64,000 bases of DNA from an uncultured Eubacteriales bacterium (GCA_900314525.1 OMVN01000001.1:62001-126000); one strand, 5' to 3'. Positions 15,377 to 25,782 are shown, counted from the first letter of the stretch. Notes: generated by a model not told the origin, from the letters alone. Made by a program: numbers and translations.

Positions 15377-17032
15377 CTAAACATTGAAACAGCTTCCTCC
15401 CACAAACTCTCTCAAAAGAGAATTCTTAGGTATATCCTCTGTATCAACTCCAAGGAAGTAATCCAAGAACTTAAGTAATCTATTTGCCTCAATAAATTCT
15501 GGACAGTCCCTTTCAATTCCAAATAAGAGTGGTTCCGCGAACTGCTTTAGAACACATAATTCATAAATCAATGCCGAATTAAACATAACATCAGCCTGTT
15601 CCTGAAATGGGAATATATTGCTCTCCTCACCATCTCTTACTGATTTCCATCTATTAATTGTCTGTTTTGCACTTATTCCCCTTGTTCTTGCATCTCTGAC
15701 AATTCTCCTTATTAATCTTCCATCAGTTGTGGAAACTCTGTTATGTTCGTCTATATTGAGCTGTGTAAGAGCACTTATGTAAATTTTATATTTGCTCTCC
15801 TTTGGAAGTGTATATGAAAGTTTGTCATTTAGTCCATGTATGCCCTCTATTACCAGAATATCATCACTGCCTAGTTTAAGAGTTTCACCATTATACTCTC
15901 TCTTGCCTGTAATAAAGTTATATGTAGGCATGCTCACTTCTTTTCCTTCTAAAAGATTTGTCATGTCCTTATTAAACTGAAGTACATCAATTGCTTCAAG
16001 AATTTCAAAATTATATTTTCCATCTTTGTCTCTAGGAGTAAATTCTCTATCAACAAAATAGTTATCTATACCTATAGGATATGGATTAAGCCCATTTGCC
16101 TTAAGCTGAATACTTAGTCTGTGAGAAAAACTTGTTTTACCTGAAGATGACGGACCTGCAATCATAATAAATTTTTTACTTCTGTCATTAGCTATTACTG
16201 TTGCTATTTCTGCAATCTTCTTTTCCTGAAGAGCCTCTGCAACCAGCATTATATCTCTTATGTTTCCCTTAGAGATTTCATCATTTAATGCACCAACAGT
16301 ATCAATCTTATACATTTCCCCCCACTTTTCTGACTCTTTTAATACAATAAATAATTTTTCTTGTGGACAAAATTCTGGAACTTTATCAGGTTCCTCCGTT
16401 GTAGGAAGCTGTATCACAAATCCCTCGTCATATAGAAACAAGTCAAAATTTTTGATATATCCAGTACTTGGAACCATATATCCATAATAATAATCCTCAA
16501 AATCTTTTATACTGTATACATTTACTTTTGAAGCTCTTCTAAATCTAAAGAGTTTCTCTTTATCATACATTCCATGTCTGCTAAACATCTGCGCAGCGGC
16601 AGTTGTACCTATTGTTCTTTTATTTATAGGAATATTTTCACTTACTATTGCCCTCATTCTCAGTTTGACTTCATCAATAATTTCCTGAGATATCTTTACT
16701 TTACCTCTCAAGGTACAATAATATCCCCTGCTGATTGAGTACTGAACATAGATCTTTTCTATGTTTTTTCTTCCAACAACGTCATAAAATGCCTTCATCA
16801 TTATCAGAGTAGCACTTCTTCTGTATGCATCATTTCCAGGTTTAGATGCAACTGTAAGAAAACTTATTCTGCAGTCATGATTTACCTTTTTAAATAATTC
16901 GGTTAGTTTTCCGTCTTTGATTACAAGTACAATTTTGTTATCGTAGTCTTTTTGAAAATCCTCAGCAATTTTCAAAAAACTTGTTCCCTCTGGATACTCG
17001 TATTCTACGTCATTAATTATTACCTTGCACAT
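15377..17032 (-). CDS. Nucleoside (uridine-type) kinase with TGS and ThrRS-like N-terminal region
   Basis: This protein of about 551 residues couples an N-terminal TGS-like and threonyl-tRNA-synthetase second-additional-domain-like half (about 1-250) to a C-terminal uridine-kinase/phosphoribulokinase-like P-loop kinase with AGPSSSGKTS (about 286-295). Related clostridial proteins are annotated as nucleoside kinases that phosphorylate uridine or cytidine. I prefer the ATG at 17032 (MCKVIIND), with AAAGGG upstream. An alternative ATG at 17050 overlaps the trmK stop as ATGA but lacks a binding site. It forms an operon-like run with trmK, rpoD and dnaG. The exact substrate is uncertain. Confidence 0.85.
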   Translation of the reverse strand: MCKVIINDVEYEYPEGTSFLKIAEDFQKDYDNKIVLVIKDGKLTELFKKVNHDCRISFLTVASKPGNDAYRRSATLIMMKAFYDVVGRKNIEKIYVQYSISRGYYCTLRGKVKISQEIIDEVKLRMRAIVSENIPINKRTIGTTAAAQMFSRHGMYDKEKLFRFRRASKVNVYSIKDFEDYYYGYMVPSTGYIKNFDLFLYDEGFVIQLPTTEEPDKVPEFCPQEKLFIVLKESEKWGEMYKIDTVGALNDEISKGNIRDIMLVAEALQEKKIAEIATVIANDRSKKFIMIAGPSSSGKTSFSHRLSIQLKANGLNPYPIGIDNYFVDREFTPRDKDGKYNFEILEAIDVLQFNKDMTNLLEGKEVSMPTYNFITGKREYNGETLKLGSDDILVIEGIHGLNDKLSYTLPKESKYKIYISALTQLNIDEHNRVSTTDGRLIRRIVRDARTRGISAKQTINRWKSVRDGEESNIFPFQEQADVMFNSALIYELCVLKQFAEPLLFGIERDCPEFIEANRLLKFLDYFLGVDTEDIPKNSLLREFVGGSCFNV

Positions 17033-17046
17033 AAAAACACACCCTT

Positions 17047-17730
17047 TCATCCATTTAGTATTTTATTTATTTCAGTTATTTCCTTCTCTATTTCAGTAAT
17101 TCTGTCAGGGTCACTGTTTGCTGATTTTATGTTTTCAAGAATCTTTTCTGCCTTATCCAGTCTCATATTAAGATAATCCATAAATACAGGTTCTCTTTTT
17201 CTTATCAGCACTGGTCCAAAATTATATTCCAATTCACTGTATTTAGTCCCACACCCACTATTTTCTGTTTTTATTATAGTATAGAATTTACCATCTTCCA
17301 ATATCATTTTCTCATTAACAATCATATGACAGGTTCCACTCAAATATTCTCTCACATTGTTTATTTCACTCTGTGGTGATAATATCAATTCCTTTAATTT
17401 AGAAACCACTTCTGGATGTTCTGACAATATTCTGACAATAAGCTCACCGCCCATTCCTGCAATTATTGCAGTATCTGCTTCTCCTGGTTTTATATTTTCA
17501 AAACCTGCTGACTGTCTTATATCTACCTTATCCTCTAGTTCTGCCCTTTTTATATTCTGTCTAGCAATTTTAAGAGGACCTTCATTAATATCCATAGCAA
17601 TTATATGGTTAGAGATATTATTTTTGCACAGATATACCGGTACATAGCCATGATCAGTTCCAATATCTGCCACCGTATTTCCTGTCGTAACCATTGACGC
17701 TATTTCTTTTAATCTTTCTGATATTTTCAT
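17047..17730 (-). CDS. trmK: tRNA (adenine(22)-N1)-methyltransferase
   Basis: TrmK methylates N1 of A22 in the D-loop of bacterial tRNAs using S-adenosylmethionine. The 227-residue protein starts with the family signature ISERLKEIASMV and the SAM-binding VADIGTDHGYVPVYL motif (about 20-34), continues with the AMDINEGPLKIARQN and IAGMGGELIVRIL segments, and ends in the coiled-coil C-terminal domain found in TrmK. Its place directly after rpoD is conserved in Firmicutes. Confidence 0.93.
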   Translation of the reverse strand: MKISERLKEIASMVTTGNTVADIGTDHGYVPVYLCKNNISNHIIAMDINEGPLKIARQNIKRAELEDKVDIRQSAGFENIKPGEADTAIIAGMGGELIVRILSEHPEVVSKLKELILSPQSEINNVREYLSGTCHMIVNEKMILEDGKFYTIIKTENSGCGTKYSELEYNFGPVLIRKREPVFMDYLNMRLDKAEKILENIKSANSDPDRITEIEKEITEINKILNG

Positions 17731-17750
17731 TATTCTCTCCAGTTATTATA

Positions 17751-18842
17751 TCATTCCAGAAAATCTTTTAATTTTGACCTTCTGCTCGGATGATTTATTT
17801 TTCTCATTGCCTTCGATTCAATCTGTCTGATTCTCTCCCTGGTTACTCCAAACTGCTTTCCAACTTCCTCAAGTGTTCTCGGTTTGTTATCTTTTATTCC
17901 AAATCTGAGTTCGAGAACTTCTCTTTCCCTTGGTTTCAAGGTATCAAGTACACTGCTTATCTGTTCTTTAAGCATCAATCGGTCAACTGCAGTGGCAGGT
18001 ACCATTCCATTCTCATCAGGAATAAAATCTCCAAGATGGCTATCATCTTCCTCTCCTATTGGAGTTTCCAGTGAAATAGGATCCATTGAAACTTTTATTG
18101 CTTCCCTGATTTTCTCCTCAGGAAGATTAAGATGATTTGCAATTTCTTTTTCCGATGGTTCCCTTCCAAGTTCCTGAGACAAAACTCTCTGGGCCTTTGA
18201 TATTTTATTGATAGTCTCAACCATATGAACAGGAATTCTGATTGTTCTTGACTGATCTGCAATAGACCTTGTAATTGCCTGTCTGATCCACCATGTGGCA
18301 TATGTGCTGAACTTATATCCCATTTTATAATCGAATTTTTCCACTGCCTTTATAAGACCTAAATTTCCCTCTTGAATTAAATCAAGAAGCTGAAGGCCTC
18401 TGCCTATATATCTCTTTGCAATACTTACAACGAGCCTTAAATTTGACTCTATCAGCTCTTTTCTTGCCTGCTCGTCACCCTCTTCTATTCTCCTTGCAAG
18501 TTTTATTTCGTCTTCTGAACTAAGCAATTGAATCTTTCCTATGTCTTTTAAATACATTTTAATAGGATCATCAACTCCCGCTGGAATTGTCAGTTCTATC
18601 TCTTCATCTCTTACTGTCTCATCAAAATCATCATCCTCAACTTCATCATCAGCAGACTCTATAAGAAATTCAATTTTTTTCTTCTCTAGGACATCTAATA
18701 TTTTACTGAAAATCTCAGGTTTCTCACTCTCATCCTGAAATACATCTACAATATCATCATATTTCAGTTTATTATCATTTTCACCTGCAATTTTTAATAA
18801 AACATCTATTTTATTATCAAACTCACTAACATTATTTCCCAT
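17751..18842 (-). CDS. rpoD: Primary RNA polymerase sigma factor RpoD/SigA
   Basis: This is the housekeeping sigma factor, and its predicted targets are the TTGACA/TATAAT promoters in this window. At 363 residues it has an acidic region 1.1-like N-terminus, region 1.2-2 with the [16 protein letters not shown] and [19 protein letters not shown] segments, the [14 protein letters not shown] region 2.4, region 3, and region 4 ending [17 protein letters not shown] for -35 recognition. The ATG at 18842 follows GGAGG; the upstream GTG overlaps that site and was not used. It forms the conserved dnaG-rpoD unit, 22 bp after dnaG. Confidence 0.98.
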   Translation of the reverse strand: MGNNVSEFDNKIDVLLKIAGENDNKLKYDDIVDVFQDESEKPEIFSKILDVLEKKKIEFLIESADDEVEDDDFDETVRDEEIELTIPAGVDDPIKMYLKDIGKIQLLSSEDEIKLARRIEEGDEQARKELIESNLRLVVSIAKRYIGRGLQLLDLIQEGNLGLIKAVEKFDYKMGYKFSTYATWWIRQAITRSIADQSRTIRIPVHMVETINKISKAQRVLSQELGREPSEKEIANHLNLPEEKIREAIKVSMDPISLETPIGEEDDSHLGDFIPDENGMVPATAVDRLMLKEQISSVLDTLKPREREVLELRFGIKDNKPRTLEEVGKQFGVTRERIRQIESKAMRKINHPSRRSKLKDFLE

Positions 18843-18864
18843 AACTACCTCCACGAATAATATT

Positions 18865-20628
18865 TCAAAGAGAAATATTTATTTTCTGCAAATTAGAACG
18901 TTCTTTTATTATTTCCTGTAACTCCTTTATATCTGTTACCTGTTTTTCCCTGTAATCAAGACTATTCTTTTTCACAACCCTTACAAGATCATTAATAGTC
19001 ATTTCCTTCTCTGTCACATTCATTCCGTCTCTTAATGGTGTGTTAAATAGCTCTGCAGCCTTTTTGTGCTCATCCTCATCATGAAAATCATTTAGGATTC
19101 TAGCCGGATTAACTTGTCCATTCTGAAGCTGTTCAAAAAGCATATTTGCAACCTTATTATACAATGGATCAATAAAGTCATCGGAATTAATATAATTCTT
19201 GATTTTTCCATATATTTTTCCATCCTCGATAAGCCAGGTAAGAATCATTTTCTGTGCCTTAATTATACCATTATCTGTATTTTTTTCCCTCAGAACATTT
19301 TTATTTATTTCAAATTTTTCTTCTACCACTTCCGGTCCAGTATAGTTAAGTGCAAGTTTTTTTACCATACTTCTTAAATCTTCTTCTGGAATTCCAAAAA
19401 TGCTGCTTACTTCCTGTAAATATACATTTCTCTCTAACTCATTAGAAAATTCTAAAAGTTTATGTGCAGTCTTATTATAAAAATCTGCCTTTTCTCTGAC
19501 TTCACTTAAATTAAATTCACTCTTCATCATCTCTATTTCAAAAATGAAACTATCTTTTGCGGAGTCAATTCTCTTCTGATATTCATCACTTCCAAGATTC
19601 TTAATAAATTCATCAGGATCCTTATATGGTGTCATATCAAGCACTTTTATTTTCATTCCTGTTTTCTTTAATATTGGAATTGCCCTAAGTGCTGCATTTT
19701 TTCCTGCCAAGTCACTGTCAAAAGTAAGAACTACAGATTTAGCATACCTCTTGATTAGCTGTGCATGAAATTCCGAAAATGCCGTTCCAAGTGCTGCCAC
19801 TGCATTTGTAAAACCGGCCTTATGAAGTGCTATAACATCCATATATCCTTCGCATATAAGCATAAATGTTTTTCTAGAAGTTCTGGCAAAATTCATTCCA
19901 TATAGATTTCTGCTCTTTTCAAAAATTTTTGTTTCTGGGGAGTTTAAATATTTAGGTTTACCTTCTCCCATAACTCTTCCGCCAAATCCAATAACTTTAT
20001 TATTTATATCCATTATTGGAAACATTACTCTGTTCCAGAATTTATCATAAGTACCTTTTTCAGAAAAAGAAAAAAGCCCTGTTTCCTTTAGTACATCATC
20101 ACTGTATCCCTTTTTCTTAAAATACCTGTATAAATCGTCACTTGTCTTGTTTGAATAACCAAGTCCAAAATGAGTAATTACCTCATCTGCAAGTCCTCTG
20201 TTTTTTAAATATTCCATGGCAATCCTGCCATTTGGAGATTTCAGCTGATGAAAATAATATAGGGCAGCCTCTTTGTTAATACTCTGCAGCTGTGCTTTTA
20301 AATCTGCTCTTCTTCTCTCTTCATCTGTATATTCTCCCTCTGGAAGATTTATATTTGCTTTATCTGCCAGGAATTTTACTGCCTCAGTAAAAGAAAAATT
20401 TTCATATTTCATAACAAAAGAAAATACATTTCCCCCTTCATGGCATCCAAAACAGTAAAACATCTGCTTAGATGGCGAAACCGAAAATGATGGCGATTTC
20501 TCATTATGAAATGGACAAAGACCAAAATATGTTGCCCCTGTCTTTTTTAATTTGACATATGAAGAGATCACATCAACTATATCATTTCTTGATCTAACAT
20601 CTTCAATAATATCATCACTATAAAACAT
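18865..20628 (-). CDS. dnaG: DNA primase
   Basis: DnaG makes RNA primers for DNA replication. The 587-residue protein has the CHC2 zinc finger (Cys38, His41, Cys59, Cys62), the primase core with the FGGRV motif, the TOPRIM metal site around [10 protein letters not shown] (about 258-267) and LTFDSDLAG, and a C-terminal DnaB-interacting region. The ATG has AAAGGA upstream, overlapping the gap after dgt. It is full length. Confidence 0.97.
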   Translation of the reverse strand: MFYSDDIIEDVRSRNDIVDVISSYVKLKKTGATYFGLCPFHNEKSPSFSVSPSKQMFYCFGCHEGGNVFSFVMKYENFSFTEAVKFLADKANINLPEGEYTDEERRRADLKAQLQSINKEAALYYFHQLKSPNGRIAMEYLKNRGLADEVITHFGLGYSNKTSDDLYRYFKKKGYSDDVLKETGLFSFSEKGTYDKFWNRVMFPIMDINNKVIGFGGRVMGEGKPKYLNSPETKIFEKSRNLYGMNFARTSRKTFMLICEGYMDVIALHKAGFTNAVAALGTAFSEFHAQLIKRYAKSVVLTFDSDLAGKNAALRAIPILKKTGMKIKVLDMTPYKDPDEFIKNLGSDEYQKRIDSAKDSFIFEIEMMKSEFNLSEVREKADFYNKTAHKLLEFSNELERNVYLQEVSSIFGIPEEDLRSMVKKLALNYTGPEVVEEKFEINKNVLREKNTDNGIIKAQKMILTWLIEDGKIYGKIKNYINSDDFIDPLYNKVANMLFEQLQNGQVNPARILNDFHDEDEHKKAAELFNTPLRDGMNVTEKEMTINDLVRVVKKNSLDYREKQVTDIKELQEIIKERSNLQKINISL

Positions 20629-20640
20629 CTTTAAATTCCT

Positions 20641-21648
20641 TTACACTTTCCAGAAAGATGGTACAAATAATTCCTCAAACTTTTTAACAGAATATAGATC
20701 ACTCATTCCTGCTATATAATCGCATACCACTCTTTCAATATGTTCATTTCTGTCTTCAATTAAACTTATATATTCTGGCGGAAGTTCATCTACATGATTC
20801 AGATAATAGTCATATAGAAATTTAAGCATCATTTTTGCTTTTCCTTCCTGTCCCTTTGCCACCGGATTAGAATAGACATATTCAAACATAAACTTTCTAA
20901 GTCCTGACATGGCATCACTTATTTCATCTGACATAATAATATCAGGTTTATCCTTACTCTGAGTTACTATGTCAATTATCATAGTATTTAATCTCTCTTT
21001 TTTAGATTTTCCAAGTATCAATGTATACTCCGATGGCAAATCTGATTCTGTCAGAATATTTCCTCTTATAGCATCATCAATATCATGGTTAATATATGCA
21101 ATCTTGTCAGACAGTCTGACTATCTTTCCCTCCATGGTCTTGGGATTTCCTGAAGTCCTGTGATTTACTATTCCGTCTCTTACTTCTTTTGTAAGATTCA
21201 GTCCTTTACCATTTTTTTCAAGTAATTCCACTACTCTTATACTCTGAGTGAAATGACTAAACCCCTCAGAACAGACCTGATTAAGTGCAGCCTCCCCTGC
21301 ATGTCCAAAAGGAGTATGTCCAAGGTCGTGTCCAAGGGCTATGGCCTCAGTAAGTTCCTCATTTAGTCTCAGAGCTTTTGCCACCGTTCTCGCTATCTGA
21401 GCCACCTCGAGGGTATGGGTGAGTCTTGTTCTGTAATGATCACCCTCAGGCGCTAAAAAAACCTGTGTTTTATGTTTCAATCTTCTAAATGCTTTGCAGT
21501 GTATAATCCTGTCCCTATCTCTCTGGTAACATGTTCTTATATCACATTCTTTCTCTTTTATATCTCTTCCCTCTGAGAATTTGCTGAAAGATGCATATCT
21601 GCTTAGCATTTTCAATTCCAGTTCTTCAGTCTCTTCACGTATAGTCAT
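20641..21648 (-). CDS. dgt: Deoxyguanosinetriphosphate triphosphohydrolase-like HD protein
   Basis: This 335-residue HD-domain enzyme probably hydrolyses dNTPs to deoxynucleoside and triphosphate, helping set dNTP pools. The metal-binding HD set is visible: RLTHTLEV (His78), GHDLGHTPFGH (His107-Asp108 and following His) and KIAYINHDIDDA. The N-terminal HCKAFRRLKHKTQVF segment is typical of the dGTPase family. Placement directly before dnaG is common in Clostridia. Substrate range cannot be read from sequence. Confidence 0.9.
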   Translation of the reverse strand: MTIREETEELELKMLSRYASFSKFSEGRDIKEKECDIRTCYQRDRDRIIHCKAFRRLKHKTQVFLAPEGDHYRTRLTHTLEVAQIARTVAKALRLNEELTEAIALGHDLGHTPFGHAGEAALNQVCSEGFSHFTQSIRVVELLEKNGKGLNLTKEVRDGIVNHRTSGNPKTMEGKIVRLSDKIAYINHDIDDAIRGNILTESDLPSEYTLILGKSKKERLNTMIIDIVTQSKDKPDIIMSDEISDAMSGLRKFMFEYVYSNPVAKGQEGKAKMMLKFLYDYYLNHVDELPPEYISLIEDRNEHIERVVCDYIAGMSDLYSVKKFEELFVPSFWKV

Positions 21649-21661
21649 AATATCACCAGCC

Positions 21662-22378
21662 TTACAACTCTGATGCTGTATTCAACGCCAGTTTTATCAT
21701 TTCCGTAAACGATTTCTCTCTTTCCTCTGCTGTTGTCTCATCATCAGATACAAAAGAATCCGAAATAGTAAGTAGACACACCGCCCTTTTTCCAAGAACA
21801 CTTGCATTGTAAAACAGGGCAAAACTCTCCATTTCAACTGCCTTACAGCCAAGTCTGTCTCTTAAATCAATATAATAATTTTCATCACCTAGTCTATAAA
21901 AGACATCAGAAGAATGTATTCTTACTTTTTTCAAATCAATTCCCAGTTCTGCTGATTTTTTTTCTACTAATTCATTTATCATTGTATCTGGATATACAAT
22001 ATTATCTTCACAACCATTCATTGTACGGGCATAACTTGATTCAGAGTAAACACTGTCAGCCAATACAACATCGAACACCTTTAAATCATCACTGTATGAA
22101 CCTGCTGATCCTATTCTAATAATATTATCAACGCCATACTTTTCGAATAATTCGTATGAGTAAATGCCAATAGAAGGCATCCCCATTCCTGATCCCATAA
22201 CAGAAATCTTTTTCCCGTTATACTCTCCCGTATAACCAAACATATTTCGAACATCGTTAAACATCTTTACATTGGTCAGAAAGTTTTCTGCTATAAACTT
22301 TGCCCTGAGCGGATCTCCTGGCATTAAAACTGTCCCTGCAATTTCGCCGTACTCTGCTTTATTATGTGGTGTTGCCAT
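21662..22378 (-). CDS. deoD: Purine-nucleoside phosphorylase, DeoD type
   Basis: DeoD cleaves purine (deoxy)nucleosides with phosphate to release base and (deoxy)ribose-1-phosphate for salvage. The 238-residue protein matches the hexameric family: MATPHN start, VLMPGDPLRAK phosphate-binding segment, GSGMGMPSIGIYSYEL, GSAGSY and the VEMESFALF ribose-binding motif. The ATG at 22378 has a GGAGGAGGG site; an in-frame ATG ten codons upstream does not. Next to dgt it extends a small purine/dNTP theme. Confidence 0.95.
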   Translation of the reverse strand: MATPHNKAEYGEIAGTVLMPGDPLRAKFIAENFLTNVKMFNDVRNMFGYTGEYNGKKISVMGSGMGMPSIGIYSYELFEKYGVDNIIRIGSAGSYSDDLKVFDVVLADSVYSESSYARTMNGCEDNIVYPDTMINELVEKKSAELGIDLKKVRIHSSDVFYRLGDENYYIDLRDRLGCKAVEMESFALFYNASVLGKRAVCLLTISDSFVSDDETTAEEREKSFTEMIKLALNTASEL

Positions 22379-22451
22379 ATAAAACCCTCCTCCATACATT
22401 TTATTCAAACTAAAACCAAAAAAACAACCTTTTATCTTTCATATATATTCA

Positions 22452-22491
22452 AAAATAGGGTAGCCGAGATGTATCTCTTCTACCCTATTTT
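22452..22491 (-). terminator. Intrinsic terminator after tRNA-Leu
   Basis: A 12-bp stem AAAATAGGGTAG/CTACCCTATTTT (22452-22463 with 22480-22491), with an inner GAGAT/ATCTC hairpin, lies 16 bp past the tRNA 3' end and ends in T residues on the minus strand. Confidence 0.8.
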
Positions 22492-22506
22492 CTTGAAATT
22501 ATATAA

Positions 22507-22590
22507 TGCGGAAAAAGGGACTTGAACCCTCACGTCGTTGCCGACACTAGATCCTTAGTCTAGCCTGTCTGCCAATTCCAGCATTTCCGC
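22507..22590 (-). tRNA. tRNA-Leu (anticodon AAG)
   Basis: The minus-strand gene folds as a class II tRNA: acceptor GCGGAAA/TTTCCGC, anticodon stem CTAGA/TCTAG with loop CTAAGGA giving anticodon AAG (reads CUU), a long variable arm (TGTCGGCAACGACG) and GGTTCAAGTCC in the T-arm. The discriminator base is A and CCA is not encoded. It has its own promoter and terminator. Confidence 0.95.
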
Positions 22591-22615
22591 ATACATTTTG
22601 TTCGAATGCTTAATC

Positions 22616-22644
22616 ATATTACCATCTACCTGGTAATATGTCAA
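22616..22644 (-). promoter_or_regulatory. Strong promoter of tRNA-Leu
   Basis: TTGACA (22639-22644), 17 bp, TAATAT (22616-22621) on the minus strand, about 25 bp before the tRNA. Confidence 0.8.
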
Positions 22645-22672
22645 GCATTTTTTTGTATTTTTTTAAATTATT

Positions 22673-23158
22673 TTATCTGTTATCAACCTTTTCTGGATAC
22701 ATATCATGGTTAAACATTCTGTCTCTTGCCATCTTTTCATACTCTGTTCCAGGTCTGCCATAATTACAGTATGGATCAATTGATATTCCTCCTCTAGGTG
22801 TAAATTTTCCCCATACCTCGATGTATTTAGGATTCATTAATTTTATCAGATCTTTCATAATTATATTTACACAGTCCTCATGGAAATCTCCATGATTTCT
22901 GAAACTAAAAAGATAAAGTTTAAGTGATTTAGACTCTACCATTCTCTCCCCAGGTAAATAGGAGATGGTAATTGTTGCAAAATCAGGCTGCCCTGTTATT
23001 GGACACAGACTTGTAAATTCTGGACAGTTAAATTTTACAAAATAATCATTTTCCTTGTGTTTGTTCTCAAATGTTTCTAGTACCTGTGGTGCATAGTCAT
23101 CAGGATACCTTGTATTATTATTTCCAAGAAGTGATATTGAATTTTCTCTTTCTCTCAT
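22673..23158 (-). CDS. queF: NADPH-dependent 7-cyano-7-deazaguanine reductase
   Basis: QueF reduces preQ0 to preQ1, the last free-base step before tRNA insertion in queuosine synthesis. The 161-residue monofunctional type has the thioimide-forming Cys52 in [11 protein letters not shown], the [20 protein letters not shown] substrate/NADPH motif and the terminal [13 protein letters not shown] segment. It is the last gene of the queD-queE-folE-queC-queF unit, 14 bp after queC. Confidence 0.96.
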   Translation of the reverse strand: MRERENSISLLGNNNTRYPDDYAPQVLETFENKHKENDYFVKFNCPEFTSLCPITGQPDFATITISYLPGERMVESKSLKLYLFSFRNHGDFHEDCVNIIMKDLIKLMNPKYIEVWGKFTPRGGISIDPYCNYGRPGTEYEKMARDRMFNHDMYPEKVDNR

Positions 23159-23172
23159 TATATTTCTCCATT

Positions 23173-23859
23173 CTATTTTAGAGCAGGATCTTCTACTCCA
23201 TTTGCCTCAAATGCCCTTGCCCTGTCTATACATGTCCCGCATTTACAACATGGCTTTTCCTTCCCCTCATAACAACTCCATGTAAGTTCATAAGGGGCAT
23301 TTAACCTGAGACCTTCTGCTACAACCTCTGCTTTGTTTTTATCCACAAACGGTGCCACTATTTTTACCTGATTTCCACTTCCAAGATAAATAGCATCACT
23401 TATTGCCTTATTAAACTCTTCACTGCAGTCTGGATAAGCATTTCCACTTGCATCATCCCTGTGAATTCCATAATAAATGACTCCACATTCTTTTGAAATT
23501 GCAATACTTGCTGCTGTAGATAAAAATAGTCCATTTCTAAATGGAACATATGTTGAAACCGGTTTCCCTTCTGTGTTTTTAAGCTGCTCCTCATAAGACT
23601 GCTCTGGAATTTTTTCCGTAGAATGTTCTAGCAGTGAGCAGTTGCTATACTCAAATATTTTCTTTAAATCTAGCTCAATTAATTCAACTCCATAATGTCT
23701 GCAGACATTAATTGATGCTTCTCTTTCCTTTGTGTGTTTCTGTCCGTAAGAAACCACAAGGGCAGTTACGTTTTCTTTTCCATATTTTTCAACTGCAATT
23801 GCAAGGCATGTGGTTGAATCCACACCTCCGCTTGCAAGTACTAGTGCTCTGTTATTCAT
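23173..23859 (-). CDS. queC: 7-cyano-7-deazaguanine (preQ0) synthase
   Basis: QueC converts 7-carboxy-7-deazaguanine to preQ0 with ATP and ammonia. The 228-residue protein has the PP-loop [13 protein letters not shown] (about 5-17), the [15 protein letters not shown] segment, and a C-terminal zinc cluster of cysteines in [16 protein letters not shown]. It lies 34 bp after folE in the queuosine operon. Confidence 0.96.
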   Translation of the reverse strand: MNNRALVLASGGVDSTTCLAIAVEKYGKENVTALVVSYGQKHTKEREASINVCRHYGVELIELDLKKIFEYSNCSLLEHSTEKIPEQSYEEQLKNTEGKPVSTYVPFRNGLFLSTAASIAISKECGVIYYGIHRDDASGNAYPDCSEEFNKAISDAIYLGSGNQVKIVAPFVDKNKAEVVAEGLRLNAPYELTWSCYEGKEKPCCKCGTCIDRARAFEANGVEDPALK

Positions 23860-23893
23860 ATCATTCTCCTGTTTTAGTCATATATATCATTTT

Positions 23894-24475
23894 CTAGACA
23901 CTTAACAATCTCATCTGAAGCATCTTATCATCGTTAAACCTTCCTCTGAAAGTAAAGGTTTTTGTTCTTGCACTTGTCTTCTTAATTCCTCTTGCACTCA
24001 TACAGCTGTGTGTTCCTTCAATTATTACCGCAACATCACTGCTGCCTGTAATTTCAGAAATTATCTCCGCTATATCTGATCCTATTCTCTCCTGAAGCTG
24101 TAGCCTCTTTCCCACCATATCCGCTATTCTTGCAATTTTGCTAAGACCTATTACTTTTCCTGCAGGAATATACGCAACACTTACTTTCATATCATACATA
24201 AGTGCAATATGATGCTCGCAATGGCTGAAAATCTCAATGTCTTTTACATATACCATATCATTGCCATCCGTATTTTCATCCAGGTCTTCCTTAAATGTTT
24301 TATTAAACATTTCAGCTATTTCATGGTTTGAGTAATTCATTCCTTCAAACATCTCTTCATACATTCTAGCAACACGGGCAGGTGTGTCTTTTAATCCCTC
24401 TCTATCTGGATTGTCACCTAATGCTACTAAAATACCACGAATATGCTCTTCAATTGCTTTCTTATCTATTGCCAT
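23894..24475 (-). CDS. folE: GTP cyclohydrolase I
   Basis: FolE opens GTP to 7,8-dihydroneopterin triphosphate, the first precursor of preQ0/preQ1 and also of folate. The 193-residue protein has the zinc and catalytic motif [11 protein letters not shown], the [13 protein letters not shown] segment, QERIG and [14 protein letters not shown] with the second zinc cysteine. The ATG at 24475 has GGAG upstream; a start four codons earlier is less likely. Its place between queE and queC suggests a copy supplying the queuosine route. Confidence 0.95.
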   Translation of the reverse strand: MAIDKKAIEEHIRGILVALGDNPDREGLKDTPARVARMYEEMFEGMNYSNHEIAEMFNKTFKEDLDENTDGNDMVYVKDIEIFSHCEHHIALMYDMKVSVAYIPAGKVIGLSKIARIADMVGKRLQLQERIGSDIAEIISEITGSSDVAVIIEGTHSCMSARGIKKTSARTKTFTFRGRFNDDKMLQMRLLSV

Positions 24476-24540
24476 CTTTATCTCCATTCATATAATTAAC
24501 AAAACTTTTCTTTAAATTTACCAATCTGGTAACTACTAAA

Positions 24541-25206
24541 TTAAACCCCTCTTTTGTCAGGGTCCCATATTATCTTGTGTATCTGCAATCCAAGTCTGGC
24601 CTCGTTAAAAAGTCTGTCTTTCATAAATTGTACTATATCATCTGGATTAATTCTTCCAAACACAGGACTGATTATGATATTGCATTTTTCTCCAAGACTG
24701 TATTTTTTACATATATCATACGTCTTATAAAGGTCCTTTTCATTTGAAACAACAAACTTAACAGTATCTCTATCACACAGATATCTGTAATTATCCGTAT
24801 TCATATACTGCTCCATTCCACTGCCTTCAAGTTTATAATCCAGCGTAAATACAGGTCTTTTCTCTCCATCAATAAATCTGCTAATATCAACACTTCCGTT
24901 TGTTTCTATCTCTACAGTCAAATCTTTTTCTGCTAACAATTTGTTAATGACAATATCAACATCCTTCTGAAGTAGAGGCTCTCCTCCAGTAAGTGTAACA
25001 TTTTTTACTCCGGATCTAATCACCTCGTCAACTATGTCCTCTTCACTCATGAGCCTGTATTCACATTCTTCATTAGCCCACATTGTATCACAGTAACTGC
25101 ACCTGAGATTGCACCCGCAGAATCTTACAAATACCGCCAATCTGCCTGCATATATTCCTTCACCATTTATGCTAGTAAAAATCTCTGCAACTTTATATTC
25201 AGCCAT
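24541..25206 (-). CDS. queE: 7-carboxy-7-deazaguanine synthase (radical SAM)
   Basis: QueE converts 6-carboxy-tetrahydropterin to 7-carboxy-7-deazaguanine by radical ring contraction. The 221-residue protein has the cluster motif Cys32, Cys36, Cys39 in CNLRCSYC, preceded by INGEGIYAGRLAVFVRFCG, and the TLTGGEPLLQ SAM motif. It sits 11 bp after queD, and a 65-bp gap precedes folE. Confidence 0.95.
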   Translation of the reverse strand: MAEYKVAEIFTSINGEGIYAGRLAVFVRFCGCNLRCSYCDTMWANEECEYRLMSEEDIVDEVIRSGVKNVTLTGGEPLLQKDVDIVINKLLAEKDLTVEIETNGSVDISRFIDGEKRPVFTLDYKLEGSGMEQYMNTDNYRYLCDRDTVKFVVSNEKDLYKTYDICKKYSLGEKCNIIISPVFGRINPDDIVQFMKDRLFNEARLGLQIHKIIWDPDKRGV

Positions 25207-25217
25207 TTTTTCTCCCT

Positions 25218-25637
25218 TTATTCACTATATGAAGCACAGTTATTTGGAGTTTCATATATTTTAACTTCCGACACATTGTATCCTTTTGCTTTCATTTTAT
25301 CATAAAAGTATTTTGCAAAATTTTCAGCTGTTGGTCTAAAATCTACAACCACCATTTCAAAATTTTCATCCATAAGTGCCTCAAAAGTTTTCTGTTTCAA
25401 ACTATCCTTCTCTATAATAAAAGCATGATCAAGTTTTTCTGTTTCTACTTTTAAATCTTCCTTCAGATTTGCGAAGTCCACACACATTTCTCTCTGCTGT
25501 CTGTCCTGTCTTAAATTTTCACACTGTATTTCCACGAGAACTCTCCATCTGTGTCCGTGGATATTTCTACATTTTCCGTCATACTCTGCCAGAAAATGGG
25601 CCCCGTCAAAACTGTTTTCTGTAGTTAATTTATACAT
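25218..25637 (-). CDS. queD: 6-carboxy-5,6,7,8-tetrahydropterin synthase
   Basis: QueD converts dihydroneopterin triphosphate to 6-carboxytetrahydropterin. The 139-residue protein has zinc ligands His14, His27 and His29 (GAHFL, NIHGH) and catalytic Cys23, with the C-terminal FRPTAENFAKYFYDKM and YETPNNCASY motifs. The ATG at 25637 is set by AAAGGTG; a longer frame of 22 extra codons would start inside the riboswitch-terminator leader and is rejected. It is the first gene of the preQ1 operon. Confidence 0.94.
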   Translation of the reverse strand: MYKLTTENSFDGAHFLAEYDGKCRNIHGHRWRVLVEIQCENLRQDRQQREMCVDFANLKEDLKVETEKLDHAFIIEKDSLKQKTFEALMDENFEMVVVDFRPTAENFAKYFYDKMKAKGYNVSEVKIYETPNNCASYSE

Positions 25638-25685
25638 ATTCACCTTTCCTTTATCGTCGGGCATAACAAGAAAAAGTATTCTATC

Positions 25686-25782
25686 AAAAAAAGACAGTCC
25701 CACAGACTGTCACCGATAAAGTTAGCCCTGGTTTTTTTTAGGGACAGGATGGTACTAGCGAACTGTCCTTTTTGCTAGTCCT
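25686..25782 (-). promoter_or_regulatory. preQ1-type riboswitch with intrinsic terminator
   Basis: The minus-strand leader of queD contains a stem GGACAG/CTGTCC around a UUCGCUAGUACC loop, followed at once by an A-rich tail (AAAAAAAACC). This is the layout of class I preQ1 aptamers (stem, C-containing loop, A-rich 3' strand forming an H-type pseudoknot). A terminator follows: GACAGTC/GACTGTC (25693-25699 with 25705-25711) and seven T (25686-25692). The 5' aptamer strand AGGACAGT can pair with the terminator's 3' arm, so an OFF switch is plausible. The exact class is uncertain; the terminator is clear. Confidence 0.65.
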
